A stretch of DNA of 64,000 bases from Asaia sp. W19 (GTDB lineage: Bacteria; Pseudomonadota; Alphaproteobacteria; Acetobacterales; Acetobacteraceae). Positions 54,370-61,778 of the stretch are shown here, piece by piece. The stretch is taken from the NCBI RefSeq assembly GCF_003994335.1, contig NZ_PNQZ01000001.1:62013-126012 (forward strand), read 5' to 3'. Position numbers and translations under genes: made by a program. Positions within the stretch are counted from its first letter, which is position 1. Every line of letters begins with the position of its first letter. The notes below the pieces were generated by a model. It ran no database searches. It had not been told where the DNA came from and saw only the letters and a program-made list of their open reading frames with translations.

Positions 54370-54393
54370 ATATGGTTTACATATCAACCATAT
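54370..54393. promoter_or_regulatory. Perfect palindrome, probable MarR operator
   Basis: ATATGGTT (54370-54377) and AACCATAT (54386-54393) are perfect 8-bp arms with an 8-base spacer, centred about 58 bases upstream of the efflux operon start (54323). On the minus strand a weak -35/-10 pair (GAGACA, 17 bases, TATATG) would place the operator across the -10 and start point. MarR sites have this size and symmetry. Confidence 0.65.
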
Positions 54394-54399
54394 AATCGG

Positions 54400-54627
54400 C
54401 CGAAATCCTGGTGTCTCTCGCTTGTGATGAGAAAACACGGCTCTTCACAAAGCTGAGGGACCGATTGATCGTGCGGGGGATGAGGATCCAGGAATAGTTG
54501 CCGCCTGAGAGCACTGCGTCCAGTCACCCGAGAAGCGTCACGGACGGAACCCGATGCGCTTTCGGCCTTGAACGCTCTGACAAGCAGGTGTCAGAGAAAA
54601 CAGTCGAACCGGAATTTTCGAGGATGA
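54400..54627. other. Intergenic region between efflux promoter and tRNA-Ala
   Basis: No gene or recognisable element seen apart from the efflux promoter at its left end; short frames here lack ribosome-binding sites. Confidence 0.4.
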
Positions 54628-54703
54628 TGGTGGAGCCAATCGGAATCGAACCGACGACCTCCTGAATGCCATTCAGGCGCTCTCCCAACTGAGCTATGGC
54701 CCC
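54628..54703 (-). tRNA. tRNA-Ala (anticodon GGC)
   Basis: Complete 76-base tRNA on the minus strand with an encoded 3' CCA. The acceptor stem GGGGCCA/TGGCTCC contains the G3:U70 pair that AlaRS recognises. The anticodon arm CCTGA-ATGGCAT-TCAGG presents GGC, and the T arm has GGTTCGATTCC. It lies 93 bases from the maf stop and is not part of an rRNA operon. Confidence 0.96.
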
Positions 54704-54796
54704 GCCGTATCAAGACCAGCCTCTTGGGTCAGGCCAGTGGCGCGGGTATAGCGGGGGGCTTGATGGCTGACAACCCCCTAAAACAAGATTTTCTTG

Positions 54797-55429
54797 CTAT
54801 CCCTCAATCACGCCCAGATCGCGCAGTACTGCCAGAAGAGGAAGCCGTGGCAGACCCAGAATGGCGTCATAATCACCCTCTATCTTTTCGAAGAGCTGTA
54901 CACCCCGCCCCTCCAGACGGTATGCGCCGACACAGGATAAGAGTGCCTCGCCTTCTTCCGCCAGATACCGCTCCAGGAATGCGTCGCTGAAGTCGCGCAT
55001 GGTCAGACGTGGCGTCACAAGATGCTGCCAGAGCTTTTTGCCATCATGGTACAGCACGGTCGCCGTCTGCAGATGATGCGTACGCCCCCTGAGATACTGG
55101 AGCTGATGCCGCGCCTCTCCAAGGTTTTCCGGCTTGTCGAAACCGACGCCATCGCACTCCAGAATCTGATCTGCCGCAATCACGAAATCGGCGCTCATAA
55201 ATTGCGGATTCGTTGAAAACTCTAGAGACTTGGCATTTGCGAGCGCCAGAGCGATGGCGCCGTGACCCTCGTTTCTCGCCCTCATCGCGTCACGCAGTAC
55301 GGCCTCATCAAATCCCACCGGACAGGACAGGACATCGAGCCCTGCTCCACGCAGCAAACCAAGCCGGGCCGTTGATCCGCTGGCCAGTACAAGCCGCGAT
55401 TGACCGGGATTCGTGCGTTGCGACTCCAT
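54797..55429 (-). CDS. maf: Maf-family nucleotide pyrophosphatase
   Basis: A 210-residue house-cleaning pyrophosphatase that hydrolyses modified or canonical NTPs. The N-terminal LVLASGSTARLGLL (Ser and Arg of the active loop), VIAADQILECDG with the catalytic Asp, and the C-terminal GAYRLEGRGVQLFEKIEGDY are family hallmarks. In many Alphaproteobacteria maf lies beside the replication origin and hemE, exactly as here. Confidence 0.94.
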   Translation of the reverse strand: MESQRTNPGQSRLVLASGSTARLGLLRGAGLDVLSCPVGFDEAVLRDAMRARNEGHGAIALALANAKSLEFSTNPQFMSADFVIAADQILECDGVGFDKPENLGEARHQLQYLRGRTHHLQTATVLYHDGKKLWQHLVTPRLTMRDFSDAFLERYLAEEGEALLSCVGAYRLEGRGVQLFEKIEGDYDAILGLPRLPLLAVLRDLGVIEG

Positions 55430-55746
55430 AAGGGGCTCCTTCTTTCAGGTCGTTGAATGAGTACCGTCAGTACTGGGGTACATGGGGATTGTACGGGGTT
55501 CGTCGGAGAGGCGTACCGAGTACCGTGGATTGTACTTTCTTTCGCAGAACCAGTGGGTTGTACACAGCCCTTCTGTGGGTATTTCGGGATAAGCTTCGCA
55601 ACCGCCTCAAACCAAAGGCTTTATCGTTTGTACACAGTGTTGGTAACTCGGGGTACGTTTTCGGAAAGATGGGTACCCCGTCATCCACAGGGATCAACCT
55701 ATCCGACAGGATATCTATCTTTTTTCTTTTATGGTTATTGGTCGGT
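55430..55746. other. oriC: Probable chromosomal replication origin (oriC)
   Basis: A 317-base divergent gap between maf (leftward) and hemE (rightward), the conserved oriC position in several Alphaproteobacteria (known in Caulobacter and Rhizobiales). It has DnaA-box-like nonamers TTGTACACA at 55558-55566 and 55628-55636 and TCATCCACA at 55681-55689, each one change from TTATNCACA, and an AT-rich tract at 55710-55740 fit for unwinding. GTAC occurs 11 times between 55461 and 55676, far above chance. CtrA-type TTAA-N7-TTAA sites are not seen. A long open frame through this region into hemE is not thought to be coding. Confidence 0.7.
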
Positions 55747-56802
55747 ATGGATCGCGAAATCACCCCTCAGCCCAAGCCTGCAAAACCGCTCCTGCGTGTC
55801 CTCCAGGGAGAGGCTGTCTGGCCCCCTCCGGTCTGGCTCATGCGCCAGGCAGGGCGTTATCTGCCCGAGTTCCGCGCCGAACGTGCCAAGGCCGATTTTC
55901 TTACCCGGTGTACCACGCCAGACATCGCGGCCGAGCTGACCCTTCAGCCGATCCGTCGCTATGCGATGGATGGCGCCATCCTGTTCTCCGATATCCTCGT
56001 CCTGCCATGGGCCATGGGACAGGATCTGAAATTCATCGAGGGGCGTGGCCCCGTGATGGAGCCGATCCGTAACCGGGAGGCGCTTAAGGCCCTGTCTCCT
56101 GCACGCGTAGCCGAAACCGTCGCGCCGATCCAGGAGACATTGCGGATTCTGGCTCGTGAACTGCCTCAGCCCACCACGCTTCTGGGCTTTGCCGGCAGCC
56201 CGTTCACCGTTTCCTGCTACATGGTCGATGGAGGTTCCTCGCGGGAATTCGGCGTCACCCGCGCCATGGCGCTTCAGGACCCGGATCTCTACGGCGATCT
56301 GATCGCCCTGCTGACCGAGGCCACCACCACCATGCTGATCGGTCAGATCGACGCCGGCGCCGAAGCCGTCATGCTGTTCGACAGCTGGGCCGGCCTGTTG
56401 CCCCCCTCTCAGTTCCGCAAGCACGTCATTGCCCCGACCCGTGCCATCGTGCAGGGCATTCGTGCAGCTCGCCCGGGTGTGAAGATCATCGGCTTTCCCC
56501 GTCTCGCCGGGCTGATGGCGCTGGAATACGCCCGCGAAACCGGCGTGGACGCCCTGGCCTGCGACACTTCGGTCGATATGGCCCGGATGGCAGCTCTCTG
56601 CCCCGACACGTTGGCCCTTCAGGGCAATCTCGATCCCATCATTCTGCGCAATGGCGGACAGAGCCTGATCGACGAAGCCCATGCTGTCCGCGATGCGCTG
56701 AAGGGACGGCCTCATGTGTTCAATCTCGGTCATGGCGTCATGCCAGACACCCCACCCGAGCATGTCGAGGCGTTGGTCGACGCCGTGCGCGATATTGGCT
56801 GA
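55747..56802 (+). CDS. hemE: Uroporphyrinogen decarboxylase
   Basis: Cytosolic haem-pathway enzyme converting uroporphyrinogen III to coproporphyrinogen III. The 351-residue protein shows PPVWLMRQAGRYLPEFRAER, FSDILVLPWAMG, GFAGSPFTVSCYMVDGG, FDSWAGLLPP and FNLGHGVMPDTPPEHV, all conserved. The start at 55747 (MDREITPQPKP) matches the family; the frame is open 98 codons further upstream through the origin, without a protein-like sequence. Six bases before the HAD gene. Confidence 0.97.
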   Translation: MDREITPQPKPAKPLLRVLQGEAVWPPPVWLMRQAGRYLPEFRAERAKADFLTRCTTPDIAAELTLQPIRRYAMDGAILFSDILVLPWAMGQDLKFIEGRGPVMEPIRNREALKALSPARVAETVAPIQETLRILARELPQPTTLLGFAGSPFTVSCYMVDGGSSREFGVTRAMALQDPDLYGDLIALLTEATTTMLIGQIDAGAEAVMLFDSWAGLLPPSQFRKHVIAPTRAIVQGIRAARPGVKIIGFPRLAGLMALEYARETGVDALACDTSVDMARMAALCPDTLALQGNLDPIILRNGGQSLIDEAHAVRDALKGRPHVFNLGHGVMPDTPPEHVEALVDAVRDIG

Positions 56803-56808
56803 TCGGCC

Positions 56809-57516
56809 ATGAGCGCTTTGTCCCCCCATGCCCTCTCCGCCTCGGGCCAGCTACGTCTCGTGATCTTCGATTGCGATGGCGTGCTGATCGACAGCGAGCT
56901 GCCTTCATGCCGCCTCGTGGCCCGAGAGGCGCGCGCGCGCGGCATCGAACTGAGCGATGAGGCGGCGCTGGAGCGTTTCGCGGGCAAGGCGCTCGGACAG
57001 GTGAAGCGCGAGCTCGAGGCAGAAACCGGGTGCGATTTGGGTGCCGATTACGTTCAGATCATGCAGGACAAGCTGGTCGATCTGATGCGTGACGAGGCCG
57101 CGACGATCGACGGTGCTAAAACCATGCTCGCCGGTGTGCGGGCCTTGGGCGTGCCGTTCCGGGTGGGATCGAATTCCTCCTGGCCCGAGATGGAGGTCAA
57201 GTTCGCCCGCGTCGGTTTCACCCGCTTCTTCCCGCGTGACCGGATCCATTCGGCGCGCGACATGATGCGGCCCAAACCCGATCCTTATGTCTTTCTTCAA
57301 GCTGCCGAACAGGAAGGCGTCGAACCGAACCAATGCGTCGTGATCGAGGATTCGGACACGGGCGTTCAGGCCGCGCATGATGCGGGGATGGCTTGTATCC
57401 TGTTCCGTCCCGAAGGCCCTGCCCCGGCTCTCGACTGGCCGGGATTGGAGCGCATCACGCATCTTGACGCGCTGGTGCCCCGTCTCGCCCGGGCCTTGCA
57501 GGAGCAGGCACGATGA
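56809..57516 (+). CDS. HAD-superfamily phosphatase
   Basis: A 235-residue phosphatase of the Gph/YieH type, with IFDCDGVLIDSE (nucleophile and acid/base Asp), VGSNSSWPEM (Ser/Thr motif), KPDPYVFLQAAE (Lys) and VIEDSDTGVQAAHDAGM (Mg-binding Asp). Likely substrate is a small phosphosugar or phosphoglycolate; it cannot be fixed. Lies between hemE and hemJ with ATGA overlap to hemJ, so cotranscribed with haem genes. Confidence 0.93.
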   Translation: MSALSPHALSASGQLRLVIFDCDGVLIDSELPSCRLVAREARARGIELSDEAALERFAGKALGQVKRELEAETGCDLGADYVQIMQDKLVDLMRDEAATIDGAKTMLAGVRALGVPFRVGSNSSWPEMEVKFARVGFTRFFPRDRIHSARDMMRPKPDPYVFLQAAEQEGVEPNQCVVIEDSDTGVQAAHDAGMACILFRPEGPAPALDWPGLERITHLDALVPRLARALQEQAR

Positions 57517-57965
57517 ACGCTTTCCTGCCCTGGTTTCCGTGGCTGAAAGTTGTGCATATCCTGGCGTTCACCTCCTGGATGGCCGGGAATTTCTACCTGC
57601 CCCGGTTGTTCGTCTATCACACCCAGGTAGCGCCCGGCTCGCCCGAGAGCGTGCGTTTCCAGATTATGGAGCGCCGCCTGCTCCGTGCCATCATGACGCC
57701 TGCCATGATCGTCACCCTGCTTTCGGGCGCGGCACTGGCCTCTGTACCCGGCGTGATCGACTGGTCCGCGCCATGGTGGTGGGTCAAGCTCTTCACCGTG
57801 CTGCTCCTGTGCGGCTTTCACGGCTTCTGCACCCGTTGGCGCCGTGACTTCGCTGAGGATCGCCGCCCGCATCCGGAACGGTTCTATCGCATCGCCAATG
57901 AAGTCCCGACCCTCCTGATGATCGTGATCGTCATCATGATCGTTGCTCGTCCTTTTTCCGGGTGA
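57513..57965 (+). CDS. hemJ: Protoporphyrinogen oxidase HemJ
   Basis: Four-helix inner-membrane protein of 150 residues, the oxygen-independent protoporphyrinogen oxidase found in most Alphaproteobacteria. Key features are VVHILAFTSWMAGNFYLPRL with the conserved His, FVYHTQV, WWVKL and a final RIANEVPTLLMIVIVIMIV. The linkage with hemE supports the call. Confidence 0.93.
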   Translation: MNAFLPWFPWLKVVHILAFTSWMAGNFYLPRLFVYHTQVAPGSPESVRFQIMERRLLRAIMTPAMIVTLLSGAALASVPGVIDWSAPWWWVKLFTVLLLCGFHGFCTRWRRDFAEDRRPHPERFYRIANEVPTLLMIVIVIMIVARPFSG

Positions 57966-57968
57966 GAT

Positions 57969-58332
57969 GCAGGGCTCTGCCCTGCACCCGCGAAGGGACA
58001 GGTCCCTTCGATCCCCGCTTAATCAAACAGGTGTCCAGAGGATGACTATCCTCTGGCGGGGTGGGGGGCAGAGCCCCGCATCGGTCCAATCCCGCAGGGC
58101 TCTGCCCTGCACCCGCGAAGGGACAGGCCCCTTCGATCCCCGCTTGATCAAACAGGTGTCCAGAGGATGACTATCCTCTGGCGGGGTGGGGGGCAGAGCC
58201 CCACTTCGATCCGTTCCCGCAGAGCGCTGCCCTGCACCCGCGAAGGGACAAGTCCCTTCGATCCCCGCTTGATCAAACAGGTGTCCAGAGGACGACTGTC
58301 CTCTGGCGGGGTATGAGGCAGAGCCCCACATC
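57969..58332. repeat. Three tandem copies of a 125-bp modular palindromic element
   Basis: Copies begin at 57969, 58094 and 58219, an exact 125-base period, differing at a handful of positions. Each holds stems GCAGGGC/GCCCTGC, CGAAGGGA/TCCCTTCG, CCAGAGGAT/ATCCTCTGG and a GGGGC/GCCCC pair. The array fills the whole space between convergent hemJ and pqqE. The last copy ends three bases from the pqqE stop. Confidence 0.93.
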
Positions 58333-58334
58333 TC

Positions 58335-59417
58335 TTATGCCTTGGCGAACCGCCGGTAGGTGAAATCCCCATCATGCCCCGCTTGAGCGGCTTCCTGCAC
58401 CAGAACGTGCCGGTCTGAGCGGGCGCAGACAGGATCTGTAGCAGCGGCGTCGCCGGTCAACGCGAGGGCCTGACAGCGGCAGCCGCCCCAATCCACTTCC
58501 TTGAGGCTGCAATTGCGGCAGGGTTCGGGCATCCAGTCCGTACCGCGAAACAGGTTGAAGAGGGGGGAGTCCTGCCAGATGGTGCCCAGGGCTTCTGTCG
58601 CGACGCTTGGGAAGGTGATGTTCGGGATGGTCTCTGCGGCGTGGCAAGGCAACACCTTGCCAGAGGGGGTGATGTTCACGAAGCGCTGGCCCCAGCCGCC
58701 CATACAGGGCTTGGGCTGATCGGCGTGATAATCGGGTGTGACGTAATCGATGGCGAGGCTGTTACCGAAACGGGCGCGCGCCCTGACGACGGCCTCGGTC
58801 GAGGCTTCGAGCTGGGCGGCCGACGGCATGAGCAGATCGCGGTTTTTCAGGCCCCAGCCATAATACTGGGTATGAGCAATTTCCACGCGACCGGCGCCGA
58901 GGTCATGGGCGAGGTCGAGCATGGCAGGCACGCGCGCCACGTTCTCACGATGAACGACGAAATTCAGCGTGAGCGGGATGCCGCGCGCCTTGATGAGTCG
59001 GGCGGCGGCAAGTTTCTTTTGCTGAGCACCGCGCAGACCGCCGATACGTTCCGCGCCTGCCTCGTCGACATCCTGGAAGGAAAGCTGGACATGATCGAGT
59101 CCGGCCTCATCGAGGGCGGTAAGCGTGGCCTCGGTGATGAGGACGCCAGAGGTGATGAGATTGGTATAGAGATTGAGCGAGCTGGCGTGGCGCACCAGCT
59201 CTGGCAGATCGTGGCGCGCCATGGGCTCGCCGCCGGAAAAATGCACCTGCAGAACGCCTAGGGCCGCGGCCTCGTCCAGAACACGCAGCCAGTCCCCGGT
59301 TTCGAGCTCGACGGCCCGTCTTTCGAGATCGACGGGGTTGGAACAATAGGGACAGGCGAGCGGGCAGCGATGGGTCAGTTCGGCCAGCAGGCTCATGGGC
59401 GGCGGCGCAAAACTCAT
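58335..59417 (-). CDS. pqqE: PqqA peptide cyclase (radical SAM)
   Basis: Radical-SAM enzyme of 360 residues that joins Glu16 and Tyr20 of PqqA. The SAM cluster CPLACPYC (Cys18, Cys22, Cys25) is followed by [10 protein letters not shown], and a SPASM domain at the C-terminus supplies the other clusters ([32 protein letters not shown]). The family normally runs 370-390, so it is slightly short but complete. Last gene of the operon; ATGA overlap with pqqD. Confidence 0.97.
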   Translation of the reverse strand: MSFAPPPMSLLAELTHRCPLACPYCSNPVDLERRAVELETGDWLRVLDEAAALGVLQVHFSGGEPMARHDLPELVRHASSLNLYTNLITSGVLITEATLTALDEAGLDHVQLSFQDVDEAGAERIGGLRGAQQKKLAAARLIKARGIPLTLNFVVHRENVARVPAMLDLAHDLGAGRVEIAHTQYYGWGLKNRDLLMPSAAQLEASTEAVVRARARFGNSLAIDYVTPDYHADQPKPCMGGWGQRFVNITPSGKVLPCHAAETIPNITFPSVATEALGTIWQDSPLFNLFRGTDWMPEPCRNCSLKEVDWGGCRCQALALTGDAAATDPVCARSDRHVLVQEAAQAGHDGDFTYRRFAKA

Positions 59418-59689
59418 GCGCCCAGCACTTTCTGGTCGAGCAGAGAAGCGAGAAGGGCCTGCACATCGGTGGCAATGAGGTCACGCGGGGCCTGATAACT
59501 GGCAGCAAGATCGTCGATGATTGCGCTCAGGGGGCGCGCGCCATCGACGAGCCGCAGAATGGCGGCCGCGACAGGGTCGGCAATGAAGGCTTTTTCCGGC
59601 GCCTGGATCAGCCAGACATCGCGAACGCGGTCATGCTGGAGGCGATGACCGCGGGTGAATTTCAGAACGCTGGTTTCGGAAACGCTCAC
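59414..59689 (-). CDS. pqqD: PqqA-binding chaperone PqqD
   Basis: A 91-residue winged-helix peptide-binding protein (RiPP recognition element) that presents PqqA to Pqq[20 protein letters not shown] and [19 protein letters not shown] are family features. The start is GTG at 59689, overlapping the pqqC stop by GTGA; the open frame to 59797 is antisense of pqqC. Confidence 0.96.
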   Translation of the reverse strand: MSVSETSVLKFTRGHRLQHDRVRDVWLIQAPEKAFIADPVAAAILRLVDGARPLSAIIDDLAASYQAPRDLIATDVQALLASLLDQKVLGA

Positions 59690-60432
59690 GCGGTGAAGGC
59701 CTCTGGTGTATGGGCTCCGGCGAAGGCGCCGGGGGCGGGATGACCTTCCATATACACATGCTGCAGGGCATCGAGCATGGTCCAGAGCACGTTGCATTTG
59801 AAAATCAGCGCATCGATGACTTCCTTTTGCTGCTCGGCGGTGCGGGCGTGTTCCTTCACATAGGCCAGAGCAAAATCGGAATCGCGCGGGGCCTGGGTCA
59901 GTCGTGGGGCGAAATAGGCCAGGGTCTCTTCGGAAATGAAATCGTAGTGACGCAGCATGCCAGAGACGCGCTCGCTGATGATCGTCGGCGAGAAAAGCTC
60001 GGTCAGCGATGAGGCAATGGCGGCTAGAACCGAGCGGTCGCGCACGTAATGCACATAGGCCTCCACGGCAAACCCTGTTGCGGGCAACATGCCCTGCAGG
60101 CTCTCGACGTACTCGCGTGACAGACCCAGACCGTCGGTCAGCTTCAGCCAGCGGGCGATGCCGCCCGTGCCGGGCTCATTGCCATCATGGTCTTCCAGAC
60201 GGCGGCGCCATTCGCGGCGCAGTTCGGCCGTGGGCAGGCGGGCGAGCAGGGTCGCATCCTTTACCGGGATCGAGGCCTGATAATAGTAGCGATTGAGTGC
60301 CCAGGCCTGGACCTGGGTGCGGTTCAGCTTGCCATCATGCAGGGCGCGATGGAATGCGTGACGGTTATGATAGCGCGCGGCGCCAATCTCACGCAGTCGG
60401 GCTTCGAGGGCGTCGGGGGTCAGAACCGTCAT
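59686..60432 (-). CDS. pqqC: Pyrroloquinoline-quinone synthase PqqC
   Basis: Cofactor-free oxidase of 248 residues that performs the last ring closure and eight-electron oxidation to PQQ. HNRHAFHRALHDGKLNRTQV near the N-terminus, NRYYYQASIPVKDATLLARL and AYVHYVRDRSV are diagnostic. ATGA overlap with pqqB and GTGA with pqqD. Confidence 0.98.
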   Translation of the reverse strand: MTVLTPDALEARLREIGAARYHNRHAFHRALHDGKLNRTQVQAWALNRYYYQASIPVKDATLLARLPTAELRREWRRRLEDHDGNEPGTGGIARWLKLTDGLGLSREYVESLQGMLPATGFAVEAYVHYVRDRSVLAAIASSLTELFSPTIISERVSGMLRHYDFISEETLAYFAPRLTQAPRDSDFALAYVKEHARTAEQQKEVIDALIFKCNVLWTMLDALQHVYMEGHPAPGAFAGAHTPEAFTA

Positions 60433-61340
60433 GAATTTTCTCCCAATGTCAGGTGCAGGCCATCTTCACCGATGGTCCAGCCTGCTTCTTCCGCCATGCG
60501 CCTTTCCGGTGAGTCCGGAAGGAGAACGGGGTTCGAGTTGTTGATATGAATGAAGATGCGATGAGATGGCGCGTCATGAAGCTGCGCAATGATGCCATCA
60601 GGGCCGGACATCGAGATATGTCCCATGCGTAGCCCGGTCTTGGGGCTTAGCCCGGCACGGATCATCTCGTCATCGCGCCAGAGCGTTCCTTCCATGAACA
60701 GCGCGTCGGCATGACGGATGCGCGCACGGATATCAGGGGTAAGATCGGCGCAGGCAGGCAGAAAGACCATGCTATGCCGCCCGTCGCTGAGCGTGAGGCC
60801 GATCGTCTCGCCTTTCTGGCTTGGCAAGTGTTCGGCATAGAGCGGCGCCTTGCCGGGCACGTCGAACGCCGTGAGCGTGAGGCCAGATGGGGTTCCGTCC
60901 TTGTTGGGGAGCGCGATAGGGACGTCGCCGTCGAGCGGCAGACGCGGCACGATTTCCCGGTTCACAGCCTCGAAAATCGGGTTGGCGTCAAGCTGGGAGA
61001 GCGTTGCGGGAGTGCCATAAAGCCGGAACGGCTCGCGCTCGCGCAAGGTGAGCAGGCCGGTGATGGAGTCGATTTCACCATTGGTCAGGACCACGCCCTG
61101 TATGGGGGTGGAGCGTACGCCCTCCTGCGCCTGCAACTCGGGTGTCGCGAGGATCTGCGCCCGCAGATCGGGTGAGGCATTGAGCACGAACCAGTGCCGG
61201 CCATCGGCGCTTACCGCAAGAGAGGCCTGGCTGCGCGACGGGATCTCGCCCGCGCGGGCAGCGCGGCAGGCGGGTGCATTGGAGTTCCATTGCGGAAAGC
61301 CGCCGCCTGCGCCGCTCCCCAGAACGATGATGTGAAGCAT
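60429..61340 (-). CDS. pqqB: PQQ biosynthesis hydroxylase PqqB
   Basis: Metallo-beta-lactamase-fold protein of 303 residues; iron-dependent tyrosine hydroxylation is its proposed role. It begins MLHIIVLGSGAGGGFPQWN, with the cysteine- and His-containing FMEGTLWRDDEMI and the late SHRIFIHINNSNPVL. It lies 150 bases after pqqA, with a strong hairpin in between. Confidence 0.97.
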   Translation of the reverse strand: MLHIIVLGSGAGGGFPQWNSNAPACRAARAGEIPSRSQASLAVSADGRHWFVLNASPDLRAQILATPELQAQEGVRSTPIQGVVLTNGEIDSITGLLTLREREPFRLYGTPATLSQLDANPIFEAVNREIVPRLPLDGDVPIALPNKDGTPSGLTLTAFDVPGKAPLYAEHLPSQKGETIGLTLSDGRHSMVFLPACADLTPDIRARIRHADALFMEGTLWRDDEMIRAGLSPKTGLRMGHISMSGPDGIIAQLHDAPSHRIFIHINNSNPVLLPDSPERRMAEEAGWTIGEDGLHLTLGENS

Positions 61341-61435
61341 GGTCGGACTCGGTCAGATCAGAACAGGCGCAAGCGCACCGGTTCGGGACGGGTCAGCCTG
61401 AAAACAGAGGCCCCGATGGGGCAGGCCAGAAACGA

Positions 61436-61464
61436 CAACAGCCGCACGAGAGGTGCGGCTGTTG
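61436..61464 (-). terminator. 12-bp perfect hairpin between pqqA and pqqB (attenuator or partial terminator)
   Basis: CAACAGCCGCAC (61436-61447) and GTGCGGCTGTTG (61453-61464) are exact 12-base complements around a 5-base loop. There is only a short T-tract (TCGTTT) on the minus strand. In other PQQ producers pqqA message is far more abundant than pqqBCDE; this stem would explain that by partial termination or 3'-end protection. Confidence 0.75.
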
Positions 61465-61490
61465 CTGATATGCATAGCGGTGAGAAGAGC

Positions 61491-61571
61491 TTACTTCTTC
61501 TGGCCGCAGACATAGGAGTTGATTTCGGCGCCGAGCGGAATTTCGGTAACCTTCGGGGTGTTCCAGGCCAT
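61491..61571 (-). CDS. pqqA: PQQ precursor peptide PqqA
   Basis: A 26-residue ribosomal peptide, MAWNTPKVTEIPLGAEINSY followed by VCGQKK. Glu16 and Tyr20 (motif E-x-x-x-Y) become PQQ. AAGGA is located before the ATG. It is too short for usual gene finders but is certain from sequence and position, directly upstream of pqqB. Confidence 0.97.
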   Translation of the reverse strand: MAWNTPKVTEIPLGAEINSYVCGQKK

Positions 61572-61604
61572 GACGAGATCCTTGTGACAATCTTGAAAGT
61601 GCTT

Positions 61605-61660
61605 GATCAGCTATACGATAGAACCCGAAAATGGGTTGCAAGCCAAATTGATTCAACCCA
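61605..61660 (-). promoter_or_regulatory. pqqA: pqqA promoter region with inverted repeats
   Basis: On the minus strand TTGCAA (61636-61641) is followed 17-18 bases on by TCGTAT/CGTATA (61612-61618). The stretch between carries AACCC-N6-GGGTT (61622-61626, 61633-61637), and GGGTTG with CAACCC (61633-61638, 61654-61659) forms a second pair, so three copies of one half-site flank the -35. A regulator binding here is inference. Confidence 0.4.
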
Positions 61661-61778
61661 ATAAAATGTAACATGCTTCACGTTGACGGCAACGTTTGCG
61701 ATCCCGGGTGGTTGTGCGTCGTTCATCACGGCGCCCTTCTCGTGCTGCAACCCGCCTTTCAGGAAAGAAACGCCCGCC

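Noticed and set aside
55453-55746. 98-codon N-terminal extension of hemE
   Set aside because: HemE proteins begin near MDREITPQ; the extension runs through DnaA-box-like and AT-rich origin sequence and has no homology-like features.
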